Shown in pieces: positions 1 to 7,417 of a stretch of DNA of 9,050 bases. The DNA comes from ZLKRG08 sp046091905 (GTDB lineage Bacteria; Actinomycetota; Actinomycetes; Nanopelagicales; Nanopelagicaceae). The notes under the pieces are model-generated. The model was not told the origin of the DNA. It did no database searches and saw only the letters and a program-made list of their open reading frames with translations. The position numbers and the translations under genes were made by a program. Position 1 is the stretch's first letter. Every line of letters starts with the position of its first letter. The stretch spans positions 1 to 9,050 of the forward strand of contig JBJTCN010000038.1 in NCBI GenBank assembly GCA_046091905.1, written 5' to 3'.

Positions 1-61
1 TTACTACTAACTATAAATATAAAAATTTTTCGTGGAGAGTACCCTACTTAGGAGTGGCAAT
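1..61 (+). promoter_or_regulatory. A+T-rich leader of dnaN, presumed end of the dnaA-dnaN (oriC) spacer
   Basis: The first 30 bases contain only three C and no G, and end in the perfect palindrome AAAAATTTTT (21-30). TATAAA at 12-17 resembles a -10 hexamer, so a dnaN promoter with its -35 just outside the window is possible. In actinobacteria oriC usually lies between dnaA and dnaN, so this may be the A+T-rich edge of the origin. No DnaA box of the TTGTCCACA type is visible in these 61 bases, so the origin assignment rests on gene order only. Confidence 0.4.
50..54 (+). promoter_or_regulatory. Shine-Dalgarno of dnaN
   Basis: AGGAG sits 7 bases before the ATG at 62. It decides the start: an in-frame GTG at 32 would add ten residues, but it lacks such a site and the extra residues are not part of the usual clamp N-terminus. 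Confidence 0.8.
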
Positions 62-1192
62 ATGAAGTTTACGATTGAACAGAGCAAATTGGTTGATGTA
101 GTTAACTGGGTCTCTCGTAGCCTCTCTACCCGCCCAATCCAAACCGCGTTGTTAGGTATCGTGATCGAAGCCGATAATCAAAGGATTGTTTTGTCGGGTT
201 CAGATTTAGAAACCGCCAGCCGAGCAACTACAGATGCAGAGGTAGCAACGCCAGGAAAGGTTTTAGTGCCAGGAAAAATTTTGGCGGATATCTCACGATC
301 ACTTCCAAGTAAACCAGTAACAATTCAATTAGACGGCACCCGAGTATTGGTAAATGCAGGCAGCGCAAAGTTCACACTCCCTGTACTACCAATTAATGAA
401 TACCCAAACCTGCCAGAGGTGCCAGAAGCACTTGGCACAATTGACGCCGATCTTTTCAATCAAGCTGTGGCACAAGTTTCCACTGCCGCTGGAAAAGACG
501 ATTCACTTCCATCTTTAACAGGAATACACGTTGAAGTTAATGGCGAGAACATCACAATGACCGCAACCGACCGCTATCGATTAGCGGTTCGCGAGCTAAC
601 CTTTAGCCCGGCAAGGCCAAACACGGAAGCGGTTGCGCTAATTCGCGCTCGCACACTTCATGATGCAGCCAAAACGTTGGCAACTTCAAAAAATGTAAAT
701 ATTGCACTAGCGCCAACTACCTCTAATGATCGATTGGCCGGCTTTCAAACCGAGAGTAAATCAACTACTACCAGGCTTTTAGATGGCACTTTCCCTCCAT
801 ACCGCCACCTACTACCGCAAGAATCACTAACCACTACTGTTATTGAAGTAGCGCCGTTTTTAGATGCTGTACGCCGCGTCGCGCTAGTTACTGATAAAAC
901 AATCCCACTAAAACTTACCTTTACCGGAAACGCTGTGACTTTAGAAGCAGGCGGCGGCGATGAAGCCCAAGCAAACGAAGTCTTTGAAATTAATAAAACA
1001 GGCGAAGATTTATCAATCGCTTTTAACCCAAACTATTTACTAGATGGTTTACATGCAATTAGCGCACCATATGCGCAAATTTCCTTTAACACTTCAAGTA
1101 AGGCTGCAATTTTAATGGGTAAGAGCGACGCTAATGCTGCTGCAACTGAGAACTTCCGCTATTTATTAATGCCAACCAAGTTCGCTTATTAA
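62..1192 (+). CDS. dnaN: DNA polymerase III subunit beta (sliding clamp)
   Basis: Encodes a 376-residue beta clamp, the usual family length. The protein dimerises into a ring around DNA and tethers the replicative polymerase and other clamp-binding partners. The N-terminus MKFTIEQSKL is typical. Three clamp domains can be placed at roughly 1-120, 125-245 and 247-376, and the conserved motif TATDRYRLA lies at residues 167-175 in the second domain. The start at 62 is chosen for the AGGAG seven bases upstream. The C-terminus reads LLMPTKFAY. In the family this is usually LLMP followed by a hydrophobic residue, Arg and Leu, and it forms part of the partner-binding pocket, so the ending here is slightly atypical. 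It is the first gene visible in the replication block; dnaA would be expected to its left. recF follows after 26 bases. Confidence 0.97.
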   Translation: MKFTIEQSKLVDVVNWVSRSLSTRPIQTALLGIVIEADNQRIVLSGSDLETASRATTDAEVATPGKVLVPGKILADISRSLPSKPVTIQLDGTRVLVNAGSAKFTLPVLPINEYPNLPEVPEALGTIDADLFNQAVAQVSTAAGKDDSLPSLTGIHVEVNGENITMTATDRYRLAVRELTFSPARPNTEAVALIRARTLHDAAKTLATSKNVNIALAPTTSNDRLAGFQTESKSTTTRLLDGTFPPYRHLLPQESLTTTVIEVAPFLDAVRRVALVTDKTIPLKLTFTGNAVTLEAGGGDEAQANEVFEINKTGEDLSIAFNPNYLLDGLHAISAPYAQISFNTSSKAAILMGKSDANAAATENFRYLLMPTKFAY

Positions 1193-1218
1193 CCAACTCG
1201 GCCAACTTAATCAAGCTT

Positions 1219-2304
1219 ATGTATGTCAGTAAGTTATCTCTAACTAATTTTCGTAGCTACCAACAATTAGATTTAACCTTAACTCCGGGTGTAACCACCT
1301 TTGTCGGCAACAACGGCGCAGGTAAAACTAATATTGCAGAGAGTTTGATTTTCTTAAGTTTTCTAACATCACATAGAACTCCCACCAACCAACCGCTAAT
1401 TTCATTAGGTGCCGAACAAGCAATTATTCGCGCCGAAATTGTGCGCGGGGATCGCAATTTACAGATTGATTTAGAAGTAAATGCAAATAAAGCAAACCGG
1501 GTTAAATTAAATCAAAATCCAACCAAGTCGCAACGTGAGATATTAGGCGCCTGCCAAGTTATTTATTTCTCCCCTGAAGATTTAGATTTAGTGCGTGGCG
1601 AACCTACAAACCGTCGCGACTTCCTAGATAAATTATTAATTACTAAAACCCCCCGACTAGCTGGAGTTTTGAGTGATTACGATCGAGTCTTAAAGCAGCG
1701 AAATACACTACTTAGAACCCGCGCGCCACAATCAGCAATCGCGCCTTGGACCGAGCAACTAATAAATTTTGCAAGTGCAATTACCGCCGAACGTATGGCT
1801 TTAGTTGAATCACTAAACCCATTAGTTGCAGCAAATTACAAAAAACTTAATGAGGTAAAACCCGCTTCAATAATTTATAAATCTAATATTGAAGGGTTAT
1901 CAACAAACCCAGAAATAAACCACCAACTAATTACAACAAAATTATTAGAGGTTCAATACCAAGAGGTTGAACGGGGCATTACTTTAGTAGGACCACACCG
2001 CGATGATTTAATTTTGCAACTAGGAGATTATCCAGCAAAAGGTTATGCCAGCCATGGAGAATCTTGGTCTTTTGCAATTTCACTAAAAATTGGAGCGTTA
2101 GAACTTTTAAAGTCCCAAGGTTTAGATCCAATTTTAATTTTGGATGATGTGTTTGCAGAGCTTGATACAAATCGCCGTACTGGATTGGTTCAAGCCACAA
2201 AATTAGCGGAGCAGACCATTGTGACTGCTGCTGTTGAAGGAGATTTACCGGCAGATTTAAGTGATCTCCGTTTTTATGTTTCGAATGGCGAGGTAAGCAA
2301 ATGA
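1219..2304 (+). CDS. recF: DNA replication and repair protein RecF
   Basis: Encodes a 361-residue SMC-like ATPase of normal RecF length, which acts in RecFOR loading of RecA at single-strand gaps and stalled forks. The N-terminus MYVSKLSLTNFRSY is characteristic. Walker A GNNGAGKT is at residues 30-37, the ABC-type signature in its actinobacterial form ASHGESWS at 277-284, and Walker B with the following acidic residues (ILILDDVFAELD) at 305-316. The gene lies 26 bases after dnaN and its last four bases overlap the next gene (ATGA). No convincing Shine-Dalgarno precedes the ATG, but homology makes this start clear, so translation may be weak or depend on coupling with dnaN. Unlike mycobacteria, no gnd-like gene lies between dnaN and recF. 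Confidence 0.96.
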   Translation: MYVSKLSLTNFRSYQQLDLTLTPGVTTFVGNNGAGKTNIAESLIFLSFLTSHRTPTNQPLISLGAEQAIIRAEIVRGDRNLQIDLEVNANKANRVKLNQNPTKSQREILGACQVIYFSPEDLDLVRGEPTNRRDFLDKLLITKTPRLAGVLSDYDRVLKQRNTLLRTRAPQSAIAPWTEQLINFASAITAERMALVESLNPLVAANYKKLNEVKPASIIYKSNIEGLSTNPEINHQLITTKLLEVQYQEVERGITLVGPHRDDLILQLGDYPAKGYASHGESWSFAISLKIGALELLKSQGLDPILILDDVFAELDTNRRTGLVQATKLAEQTIVTAAVEGDLPADLSDLRFYVSNGEVSK

Positions 2305-2768
2305 GCCGTCGGGATATTGCGCTAGATTTGTACAACGCGTTTAAAGGTGGACGTAAATCATTTTTTACCACCAATAAGAACACATCATCAGAAGAACAAA
2401 AAGAACTTCGCGACAACAGCGAACCAAAAACTATTGGCGAACTAATCAATCAATTAGTTAATCAACGAAATTGGCAGAGTGGTCTAGCTGAAGGTGAGAT
2501 CTTTGTTCGTTGGCGTGAAGTTGTGGGCGATGAGATTGCATCACACTCAGAACCAATCGAGATCAAAGAAGAGAAATTATTTATTAAATGTTCATCAACC
2601 GCATGGGCGACACAATTAAATTTAGTTAAATTACAGTTACTTGAATCGATTCAGAAGATTGCACCAGGCATTAAGTCATTAGAGATCTTTGGACCCAATG
2701 CGCCAAGTTGGCGAAAAGGGTTACGGACAGTGCAAGGCTTTCAGGGACCCCGAGATACCTACGGGTGA
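2301..2768 (+). CDS. DUF721 (DciA-type) protein, likely replicative helicase partner
   Basis: Encodes a 155-residue protein in the position of mycobacterial Rv0004. The DUF721 domain spans about residues 45-130, with conserved Trp at 58, 71 (RWREVVG) and 102 (STAWATQL). The C-terminal tail ends GPRDTYG, a typical actinobacterial ending. The first 44 residues are polar and charged and probably flexible. DUF721 proteins of the DciA group interact with the DnaB helicase and are thought to act as ancestral helicase loaders or operators; that role is taken from family knowledge. The ATG overlaps the recF stop as ATGA, and GAGG (2290-2293) sits seven bases upstream, so it is probably translationally coupled to recF. 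The symbol dciA would be reasonable but is left blank because helicase loading is not shown by sequence alone. Confidence 0.9.
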   Translation: MSRRDIALDLYNAFKGGRKSFFTTNKNTSSEEQKELRDNSEPKTIGELINQLVNQRNWQSGLAEGEIFVRWREVVGDEIASHSEPIEIKEEKLFIKCSSTAWATQLNLVKLQLLESIQKIAPGIKSLEIFGPNAPSWRKGLRTVQGFQGPRDTYG

Positions 2769-2831
2769 GCCAGACCCCTCAAACCTGCGCTTTAAGCGGC
2801 TAATTTCCACATTTCTGCCCTTTTTAGGGGT

Positions 2832-2863
2832 ATTTACTGTCGCCATTTACCACTAGGATTTAC
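2832..2863 (+). repeat. Three ATTTAC motifs at exact 13-base spacing
   Basis: ATTTAC occurs at 2832-2837, 2845-2850 and 2858-2863, so the period is 13 bases twice in a row. The seven bases between copies are not conserved. The array lies directly upstream of or across the possible gyrB -10 elements. It may be a binding array for a regulator, or chance in A+T-rich DNA. Confidence 0.45.
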
Positions 2864-2891
2864 AGGTGTCCCCGCGTTTTTGGGGCCTAGT
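2852..2891 (+). promoter_or_regulatory. Inverted repeat ACTAGG/CCTAGT with inner CCCC/GGGG hairpin
   Basis: ACTAGG (2852-2857) is the exact reverse complement of CCTAGT (2886-2891). Between them CCCC (2870-2873) can pair with GGGG (2882-2885) around an 8-base loop. In RNA the two helices could stack, leaving a 12-base bulge on the 5' side. In DNA the half-sites are about 34 bases apart centre to centre, roughly three helical turns. Each half overlaps a possible -10 hexamer. It could be an operator or a leader structure. Confidence 0.35.
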
Positions 2892-2917
2892 ATGCGATTT
2901 AAGGCGATTTCTTAATT

Positions 2918-2923
2918 AGGAGG
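2918..2923 (+). promoter_or_regulatory. Shine-Dalgarno of gyrB
   Basis: A full AGGAGG lies four bases before the GTG at 2928. It is the strongest ribosome binding site in the window and supports the non-ATG start of gyrB. Confidence 0.8.
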
Positions 2924-2927
2924 CTCT

Positions 2928-4883
2928 GTGGCTGAGAAGCAATATGACGCCTCCGCGATCACCGTCCTTGAGGGGCTAGAAGCGGTCCGCAAGCGCCCCG
3001 GAATGTATATCGGCTCTACCGGTGAGCGCGGCCTACACCATTTGGTTTATGAAGTCGTTGATAACTCAGTTGATGAAGCAATGGCCGCAGTTTGTGATCG
3101 TATTGATGTAACTTTATTAGCAGATGGTGGCGTTGAGGTAATTGATAACGGCCGCGGAATTCCAGTTGATATTCATCCAGTTGAAAAGAAACCAGCTTTA
3201 GAAGTTGTGTTAACAGTTTTGCACGCCGGTGGAAAATTTGGTGACGGCGGATATTCAGTATCTGGTGGTTTACATGGTGTTGGTATCTCAGTTGTAAATG
3301 CGCTTTCAAAAGTTGTACAAGTAGAAGTACAGCGCGACGGTTTCTGGTGGTTACAAAGTTATCAACTAGGCGTTCCTGATGCGCCAGTTGCTAAAGGCAA
3401 AGCCACCGATGGACACGGAACTATTGTGCGCTTCTACCCATCTGATGAGATTTTTGAAACTACTGAATTTTCATTTGAAGTTTTAGCAACTCGTTTCCGT
3501 GAAATGGCCTTTTTAAATAAAGGTTTGACGATTTCATTAAAAGATATGCGCGCTGGCCATGTTGATGATAAAGGTGAACAACTACAAGTTGTATTCAAAT
3601 TTGATGGAGGCATTGTTGATTTTGTTCGCCACATTAATTCAACTCGTGGCGAGCTCCATAAATCAATTATCGATTTAGAGCTAGAAGATAAAAAGCGAAA
3701 AATGTCTTTAGAAATTGCGATGCAATGGAATGCTGGATTCTCAGAATCAGTATTTACCTTTGCTAATGCAATTAATACGCACGAAGGCGGCACCCATGAA
3801 GAGGGTTTCCGTACTGCGTTAACTTCAGTAGTAAATAAGTTTGGTGAAGATTGGGGATTTATCCGTAAGAAAGAGGATCGTTTAACCGGCGAAGATATTC
3901 GCGAAGGTTTAACTGCGATCGTCTCGATTAAAATTTCTGAACCTCAATTCGAAGGACAGACCAAAACCAAATTAGGTAACACTGAAGCAAAGACCTTCAC
4001 CCAAAAGTGTGTAAATGAAGCGCTAACTGAGTGGTTTGAGAAGAATCCAAACGAAGGCAAAGACATTGTTCGAAAGAGTATTGATGCTGCGGCAGCACGT
4101 GTAGCTGCTCGCAAAGCGCGCGATCTATCTAGAAACCGTAAAGGTCTATTAGAAGGTCGCGGCATGCCAGGTAAGTTGGCAGATTGCCAGTGGACCGAAC
4201 CAGAAAAGTGTGAACTTTATATTGTTGAAGGTGACTCCGCTGGTGGTTCTACCAAAGGTGGTCGTGATTCAAAATACCAAGCAGTCTTACCAATTCGCGG
4301 CAAAATTTTAAATGTTGAAAAGGCGCGCATTGATCGCGTCTTACAAAACAATGAAGTACAAGCGCTAATTACAGCGCTAGGTACCGGCGTGCACGATGAT
4401 TTTGATTTAGCAAAACTTCGTTACCATAAAATTATTTTGATGGCAGATGCTGATGTCGACGGACAACATATTCGCACCTTACTTTTAACTTTACTCTTTC
4501 GTTTTATGCGCCCATTGATTGAACATGGCCACGTTTATTTAGCCCAACCACCACTTTATAAATTGAAGTGGGCCGGTAAAGAACCAGTCGAGTATGCATT
4601 CAGCGATAAAGAGCGCGATGGCATGATCAAGATTGGAATTGATGCTGGAAAGCGGCTACCAAAAGAAGATGGAATCCAGCGCTTTAAAGGTTTAGGTGAA
4701 ATGCCCGCAAAAGAACTTTGGGATACCACTATGGATCCAGAGCATCGAGTTTTAGTAAAGGTAACCCTTGAAGATGCAGCCGCTGCAGATGGACTCTTCT
4801 CAGTATTAATGGGCGAAGATGTTGAACAACGTCGCCAATTTATTCAACGCAATGCAAAAGATGTTAGATTCCTAGACATTTAA
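2928..4883 (+). CDS. gyrB: DNA gyrase subunit B
   Basis: Encodes the 651-residue ATPase subunit of gyrase, starting at GTG behind AGGAGG. Its length matches actinobacterial GyrB; it lacks the roughly 170-residue insert of the longer E. coli protein. Numbering coincides with E. coli over the ATPase domain: catalytic E42, N46, D73, R76/G77, the lid GGLHGVG at 113-119, and the aminocoumarin-contact R136. The GHKL domain (about 1-215) is followed by the transducer. The TOPRIM domain carries EGDSAGG (434-440) and the metal-binding DADVD (507-511), and the tail contains QRFKGLGEMP. GyrB hydrolyses ATP to drive strand passage with GyrA, introducing negative supercoils. gyrA begins nine bases after the stop, so the two are co-transcribed. 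The first 36 codons after the start are strikingly G+C-rich at third positions compared with what follows. Confidence 0.98.
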   Translation: MAEKQYDASAITVLEGLEAVRKRPGMYIGSTGERGLHHLVYEVVDNSVDEAMAAVCDRIDVTLLADGGVEVIDNGRGIPVDIHPVEKKPALEVVLTVLHAGGKFGDGGYSVSGGLHGVGISVVNALSKVVQVEVQRDGFWWLQSYQLGVPDAPVAKGKATDGHGTIVRFYPSDEIFETTEFSFEVLATRFREMAFLNKGLTISLKDMRAGHVDDKGEQLQVVFKFDGGIVDFVRHINSTRGELHKSIIDLELEDKKRKMSLEIAMQWNAGFSESVFTFANAINTHEGGTHEEGFRTALTSVVNKFGEDWGFIRKKEDRLTGEDIREGLTAIVSIKISEPQFEGQTKTKLGNTEAKTFTQKCVNEALTEWFEKNPNEGKDIVRKSIDAAAARVAARKARDLSRNRKGLLEGRGMPGKLADCQWTEPEKCELYIVEGDSAGGSTKGGRDSKYQAVLPIRGKILNVEKARIDRVLQNNEVQALITALGTGVHDDFDLAKLRYHKIILMADADVDGQHIRTLLLTLLFRFMRPLIEHGHVYLAQPPLYKLKWAGKEPVEYAFSDKERDGMIKIGIDAGKRLPKEDGIQRFKGLGEMPAKELWDTTMDPEHRVLVKVTLEDAAAADGLFSVLMGEDVEQRRQFIQRNAKDVRFLDI

Positions 4884-4892
4884 ATAAGAATT

Positions 4893-4910
4893 ATGGAGAA
4901 CATGGAGAAC
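4893..4910 (+). repeat. Tandem 9-base duplication at the gyrA start
   Basis: ATGGAGAAC is present twice head to tail (4893-4901 and 4902-4910), giving the protein start Met-Glu-Asn-Met-Glu-Asn. The first copy provides a GGAGA that could serve as Shine-Dalgarno for the second ATG. Confidence 0.85.
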
Positions 4911-7376
4911 AAACAGTTCGACAAGATTGAAACTGTCGATTTACAAGTTGAGATGGCGCGTAGCTATCTTGATTATGCGATGTCAGTCATTGTCGGTCGC
5001 GCACTTCCAGATGTACGAGATGGTTTAAAACCAGTACATCGCCGCGTGCTTTATGCCATGTATGACGCTGGGTATCGTCCAGATAAGGGTTATTACAAAT
5101 CTTCACGCATCGTCGGTGACGTTATGGGTAACTATCACCCACATGGCGATGGCGCGATTTATGACACCGTAGTGCGTTTAGCGCAGCCATGGTCACTTCG
5201 TTATCCGTTGGTCGATGGAAATGGCAATTTTGGTAGCCCAGGTAATGATCCAGCTGCGGCTATGCGTTATACCGAAGCGCGTTTATCTCCAATTGCAATG
5301 GAGATGATGCGCGATATCGATGAAGATACCGTCAATTTCATTCCAAATTACGATGGCCGTTCGCAAGAACCAACAGTTTTACCTTCACGTTTCCCAAACC
5401 TTTTAGTTAATGGCTCTGCAGGTATTGCAGTTGGAATGGCGACCAATATTCCACCGCACAATTTACGAGAAATTGCAGAGGGTGTTACTTGGGCGTTAGA
5501 AAATCCTGAAGCTAGCGCTGAAGAACTACTTGCTCACCTTTTAACAATTGTTAAAGGTCCAGATTTTCCAACTAAGGCGCTAATCGTTGGCCGAAATGGA
5601 ATTGAAGAGGCTTATCGAACCGGGCGTGGTTCAATCACAATGCGCGCCGTGGTTAACGTTGAAGAGATCAACAAACGTACCTGTTTAGTAGTTACCGAAC
5701 TTCCATATCAAGTTAATCCAGATAATTTAGCGCTGAAGATTGCAGAATTAGTTAAAGATGGGAAAATTAAGGGTATCGCAGATGTTCGCGATGAAGGAAA
5801 TGAACGCCTTGGTCAACGACTAGTAATTGTTCTGCAATCAGGAGCGATTGCCAAAGTTGTCTTAAATAATCTTTATAAGCACACCCAACTTCAAGATACT
5901 TTCGGTGCAAATATGTTGGCGCTAGTTGATGGCGTACCACGCACTTTGCGCCTGGATGAGTTTGTTCGTTATTACATCGAACATCAAATTGAAGTAATTG
6001 TGCGCCGCTCTAAATTCCGTTTGGCCGAAAAAGAGCGCCGTGCCCATATTTTACGTGGTTACTTAAAAGCACTAGATGCGCTAGATGCAGTAATTGCTTT
6101 GATCAGAGCATCAAAGACTTCCGAAGAGGCGCGCGAAGGTTTGATGAAGTTATTAGAAGTTGACGAGATCCAAGCAAATGCAATTTTGGATATGCAGTTA
6201 CGACGTTTGGCAGCCCTTGAACGTCAGAAGATTAATGATGAATACGATCAATTAATGTCTGAGATTAATGAATTAAATGTAATTCTAGGTAGCGTTGAAA
6301 AGCAGCGCGGAATTGTTAAATCTGAGCTCAATGAAACCGTTACCAAATATGGCGATGAGCGCCGTACCCAGATTGTGGCCGCAGAAGGCGATTTCAGCGC
6401 TGAAGATTTAATTCCAGATCAAGATGTAGTGGTAACTGTTACTCGTGGCGGTTATTCAAAACGTACTCGCGCTGAACTTTATCGTAATCAAAAACGCGGC
6501 GGTAAAGGTGTTAAAGGCGCAGCACTAAAACAAGATGATGTGGTCGATCATTTCTTTGTGGCCTCAACTCACGATTGGCTACTTTTTTTCACAAATAAAG
6601 GTCGAGTTTATCGCGCCAAAGTTCACGAATTACCAGATGCCGGGCGCGATGCGCGCGGACAACATGTAGCTAACTTAATGGCCTTCAAACCAGATGAGCA
6701 GATTGCATCTGTACTTTCAATTAAAGATTACCACACCGCTCCATATTTAGTTTTGGCAACCAAAACTGGTTTAGTAAAGAAGTCACCACTTACTGAATAC
6801 GACTCATCACGCACTGGTGGATTGATTGCAATCTCGCTTCGCGATGGCGACGAAGTAGTTGGCGCTACTCTTGCCACAGATAAAGATGAATTACTTTTAG
6901 TTTCTCGAAAAGGTATGTCGCTTCGCTTCTCAGCTAACGATGAATCCATTCGTTCTATGGGTCGTAGCGCAACCGGTGTAATCGGAATGAAGTTCCGTGC
7001 CGGCGATGAACTCTTAGCAATGGCTCGCGTTGGCGGTTCAGACCAGAATTTATTTGTCTTTACTGCAACAGATGGTGGTTTCGGAAAGAAATCTCCACTT
7101 AATGAATATCGAATTCAAAATCGCGGTGGAATTGGAATTAAAGCTGCGAAAATTAATGAAGAGCGCGGTGGATTAGTTGGCGCACTTGTAATTAGCGATA
7201 AAGATGAAATTCTGGCGATAACTTCTAATGGATCAGTAATGCGTACTGATGCATCAGAGATTCGACAGACTGGCCGCGACAGCATGGGCGTTCGTTTAGT
7301 TAATCTCGATGAGGGCGTTGCGCTCTTGTCGGTTACTAAAAACGGCGAAGATGCTGATACGGTTACGCCCGCTTAA
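4893..7376 (+). CDS. gyrA: DNA gyrase subunit A
   Basis: Encodes the 827-residue breakage-reunion subunit. The winged-helix/tower region holds the catalytic Tyr126 in AAAMRYTEARL, with no intein at this common insertion site. A coiled-coil region follows at about 370-490. The C-terminal DNA-wrapping beta-pinwheel contains the GyrA box QKRGGKG at 533-539, which marks gyrase rather than topoisomerase IV. Repeated blade motifs such as GGIGIK and the DSMGVRL region close the pinwheel. The quinolone-binding helix reads HPHGDGAIYD (82-91), with Gly87 where E. coli has Ser83 and mycobacteria have Ala. The start is ambiguous: ATGGAGAAC is tandemly duplicated, so ATG 4893 and ATG 4902 are both in frame. 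Only the second has a GGAG upstream, at a short 3-base spacing. gyrB lies nine bases upstream. Confidence 0.98.
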   Translation: MENMENKQFDKIETVDLQVEMARSYLDYAMSVIVGRALPDVRDGLKPVHRRVLYAMYDAGYRPDKGYYKSSRIVGDVMGNYHPHGDGAIYDTVVRLAQPWSLRYPLVDGNGNFGSPGNDPAAAMRYTEARLSPIAMEMMRDIDEDTVNFIPNYDGRSQEPTVLPSRFPNLLVNGSAGIAVGMATNIPPHNLREIAEGVTWALENPEASAEELLAHLLTIVKGPDFPTKALIVGRNGIEEAYRTGRGSITMRAVVNVEEINKRTCLVVTELPYQVNPDNLALKIAELVKDGKIKGIADVRDEGNERLGQRLVIVLQSGAIAKVVLNNLYKHTQLQDTFGANMLALVDGVPRTLRLDEFVRYYIEHQIEVIVRRSKFRLAEKERRAHILRGYLKALDALDAVIALIRASKTSEEAREGLMKLLEVDEIQANAILDMQLRRLAALERQKINDEYDQLMSEINELNVILGSVEKQRGIVKSELNETVTKYGDERRTQIVAAEGDFSAEDLIPDQDVVVTVTRGGYSKRTRAELYRNQKRGGKGVKGAALKQDDVVDHFFVASTHDWLLFFTNKGRVYRAKVHELPDAGRDARGQHVANLMAFKPDEQIASVLSIKDYHTAPYLVLATKTGLVKKSPLTEYDSSRTGGLIAISLRDGDEVVGATLATDKDELLLVSRKGMSLRFSANDESIRSMGRSATGVIGMKFRAGDELLAMARVGGSDQNLFVFTATDGGFGKKSPLNEYRIQNRGGIGIKAAKINEERGGLVGALVISDKDEILAITSNGSVMRTDASEIRQTGRDSMGVRLVNLDEGVALLSVTKNGEDADTVTPA

Positions 7377-7384
7377 CCAGCGAT

Positions 7385-7413
7385 TTGGGCTAAAAACCTT
7401 AACAAGGTAGATT
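7385..7413 (+). promoter_or_regulatory. Candidate promoter of the tRNA-Ile/tRNA-Ala unit
   Basis: TTGGGC (7385-7390) and TAGATT (7408-7413) are separated by exactly 17 bases, with 3/6 and 4/6 matches to the housekeeping consensus. A start near 7420 would leave a leader of under ten bases before tRNA-Ile. A small hairpin ACCTT-AAC-AAGGT (7396-7408) lies in the spacer and could slow readthrough from gyrA, but has no proper T-tract. The tRNAs may also be co-transcribed with gyrA. Confidence 0.35.
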
Positions 7414-7417
7414 TTGC

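Larger units (their letters stand above)
2769..2927 (+). promoter_or_regulatory. gyrB leader / probable promoter region
   Basis: This 159-base gap has no credible ORF and is the longest non-coding stretch in the window, so it probably holds the gyrase operon promoter. TAGGAT (2854-2859) and TAGTAT (2888-2893) both fit the actinobacterial -10 pattern TAnnnT. A TTTACT (2833-2838) lies 15 bases before the first, which is short, and no well-spaced -35 is visible for the second. The region also holds three spaced ATTTAC motifs, an ACTAGG/CCTAGT inverted repeat, and GCGATTT twice at a 10-base period (2894-2900 and 2904-2910). A weak CCCT/AGGG hairpin (2818-2829) lacks a T-run, so no terminator for the upstream genes is evident. 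Confidence 0.45.

Noticed and set aside
32..61. GTG at 32 as the dnaN start
   Set aside because: The ATG at 62 has AGGAG at ideal spacing and gives the standard clamp N-terminus; the ten extra residues would be translated from the ribosome binding site itself.
1979..2449. Minus-strand 156-codon reading frame
   Set aside because: Fully antisense to the end of recF and the start of the DUF721 gene, with Leu/Gln/His-rich low-complexity composition and no family resemblance.
2803..2811. ATTTCCACA resembling a DnaA box upstream of gyrB
   Set aside because: Only 7 of 9 match to TTATCCACA and it is alone; a single degenerate match in A+T-rich DNA is not evidence of DnaA binding.
2818..2829. CCCT-TTTT-AGGG hairpin as terminator for the dnaN-recF-DUF721 unit
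   Set aside because: The stem is four pairs and no T-run follows it.
3016..4165. Three minus-strand frames antisense to gyrB (3016-3309, 3434-3793, 3944-4165)
   Set aside because: Shadows of a highly conserved gene, without recognisable protein features.
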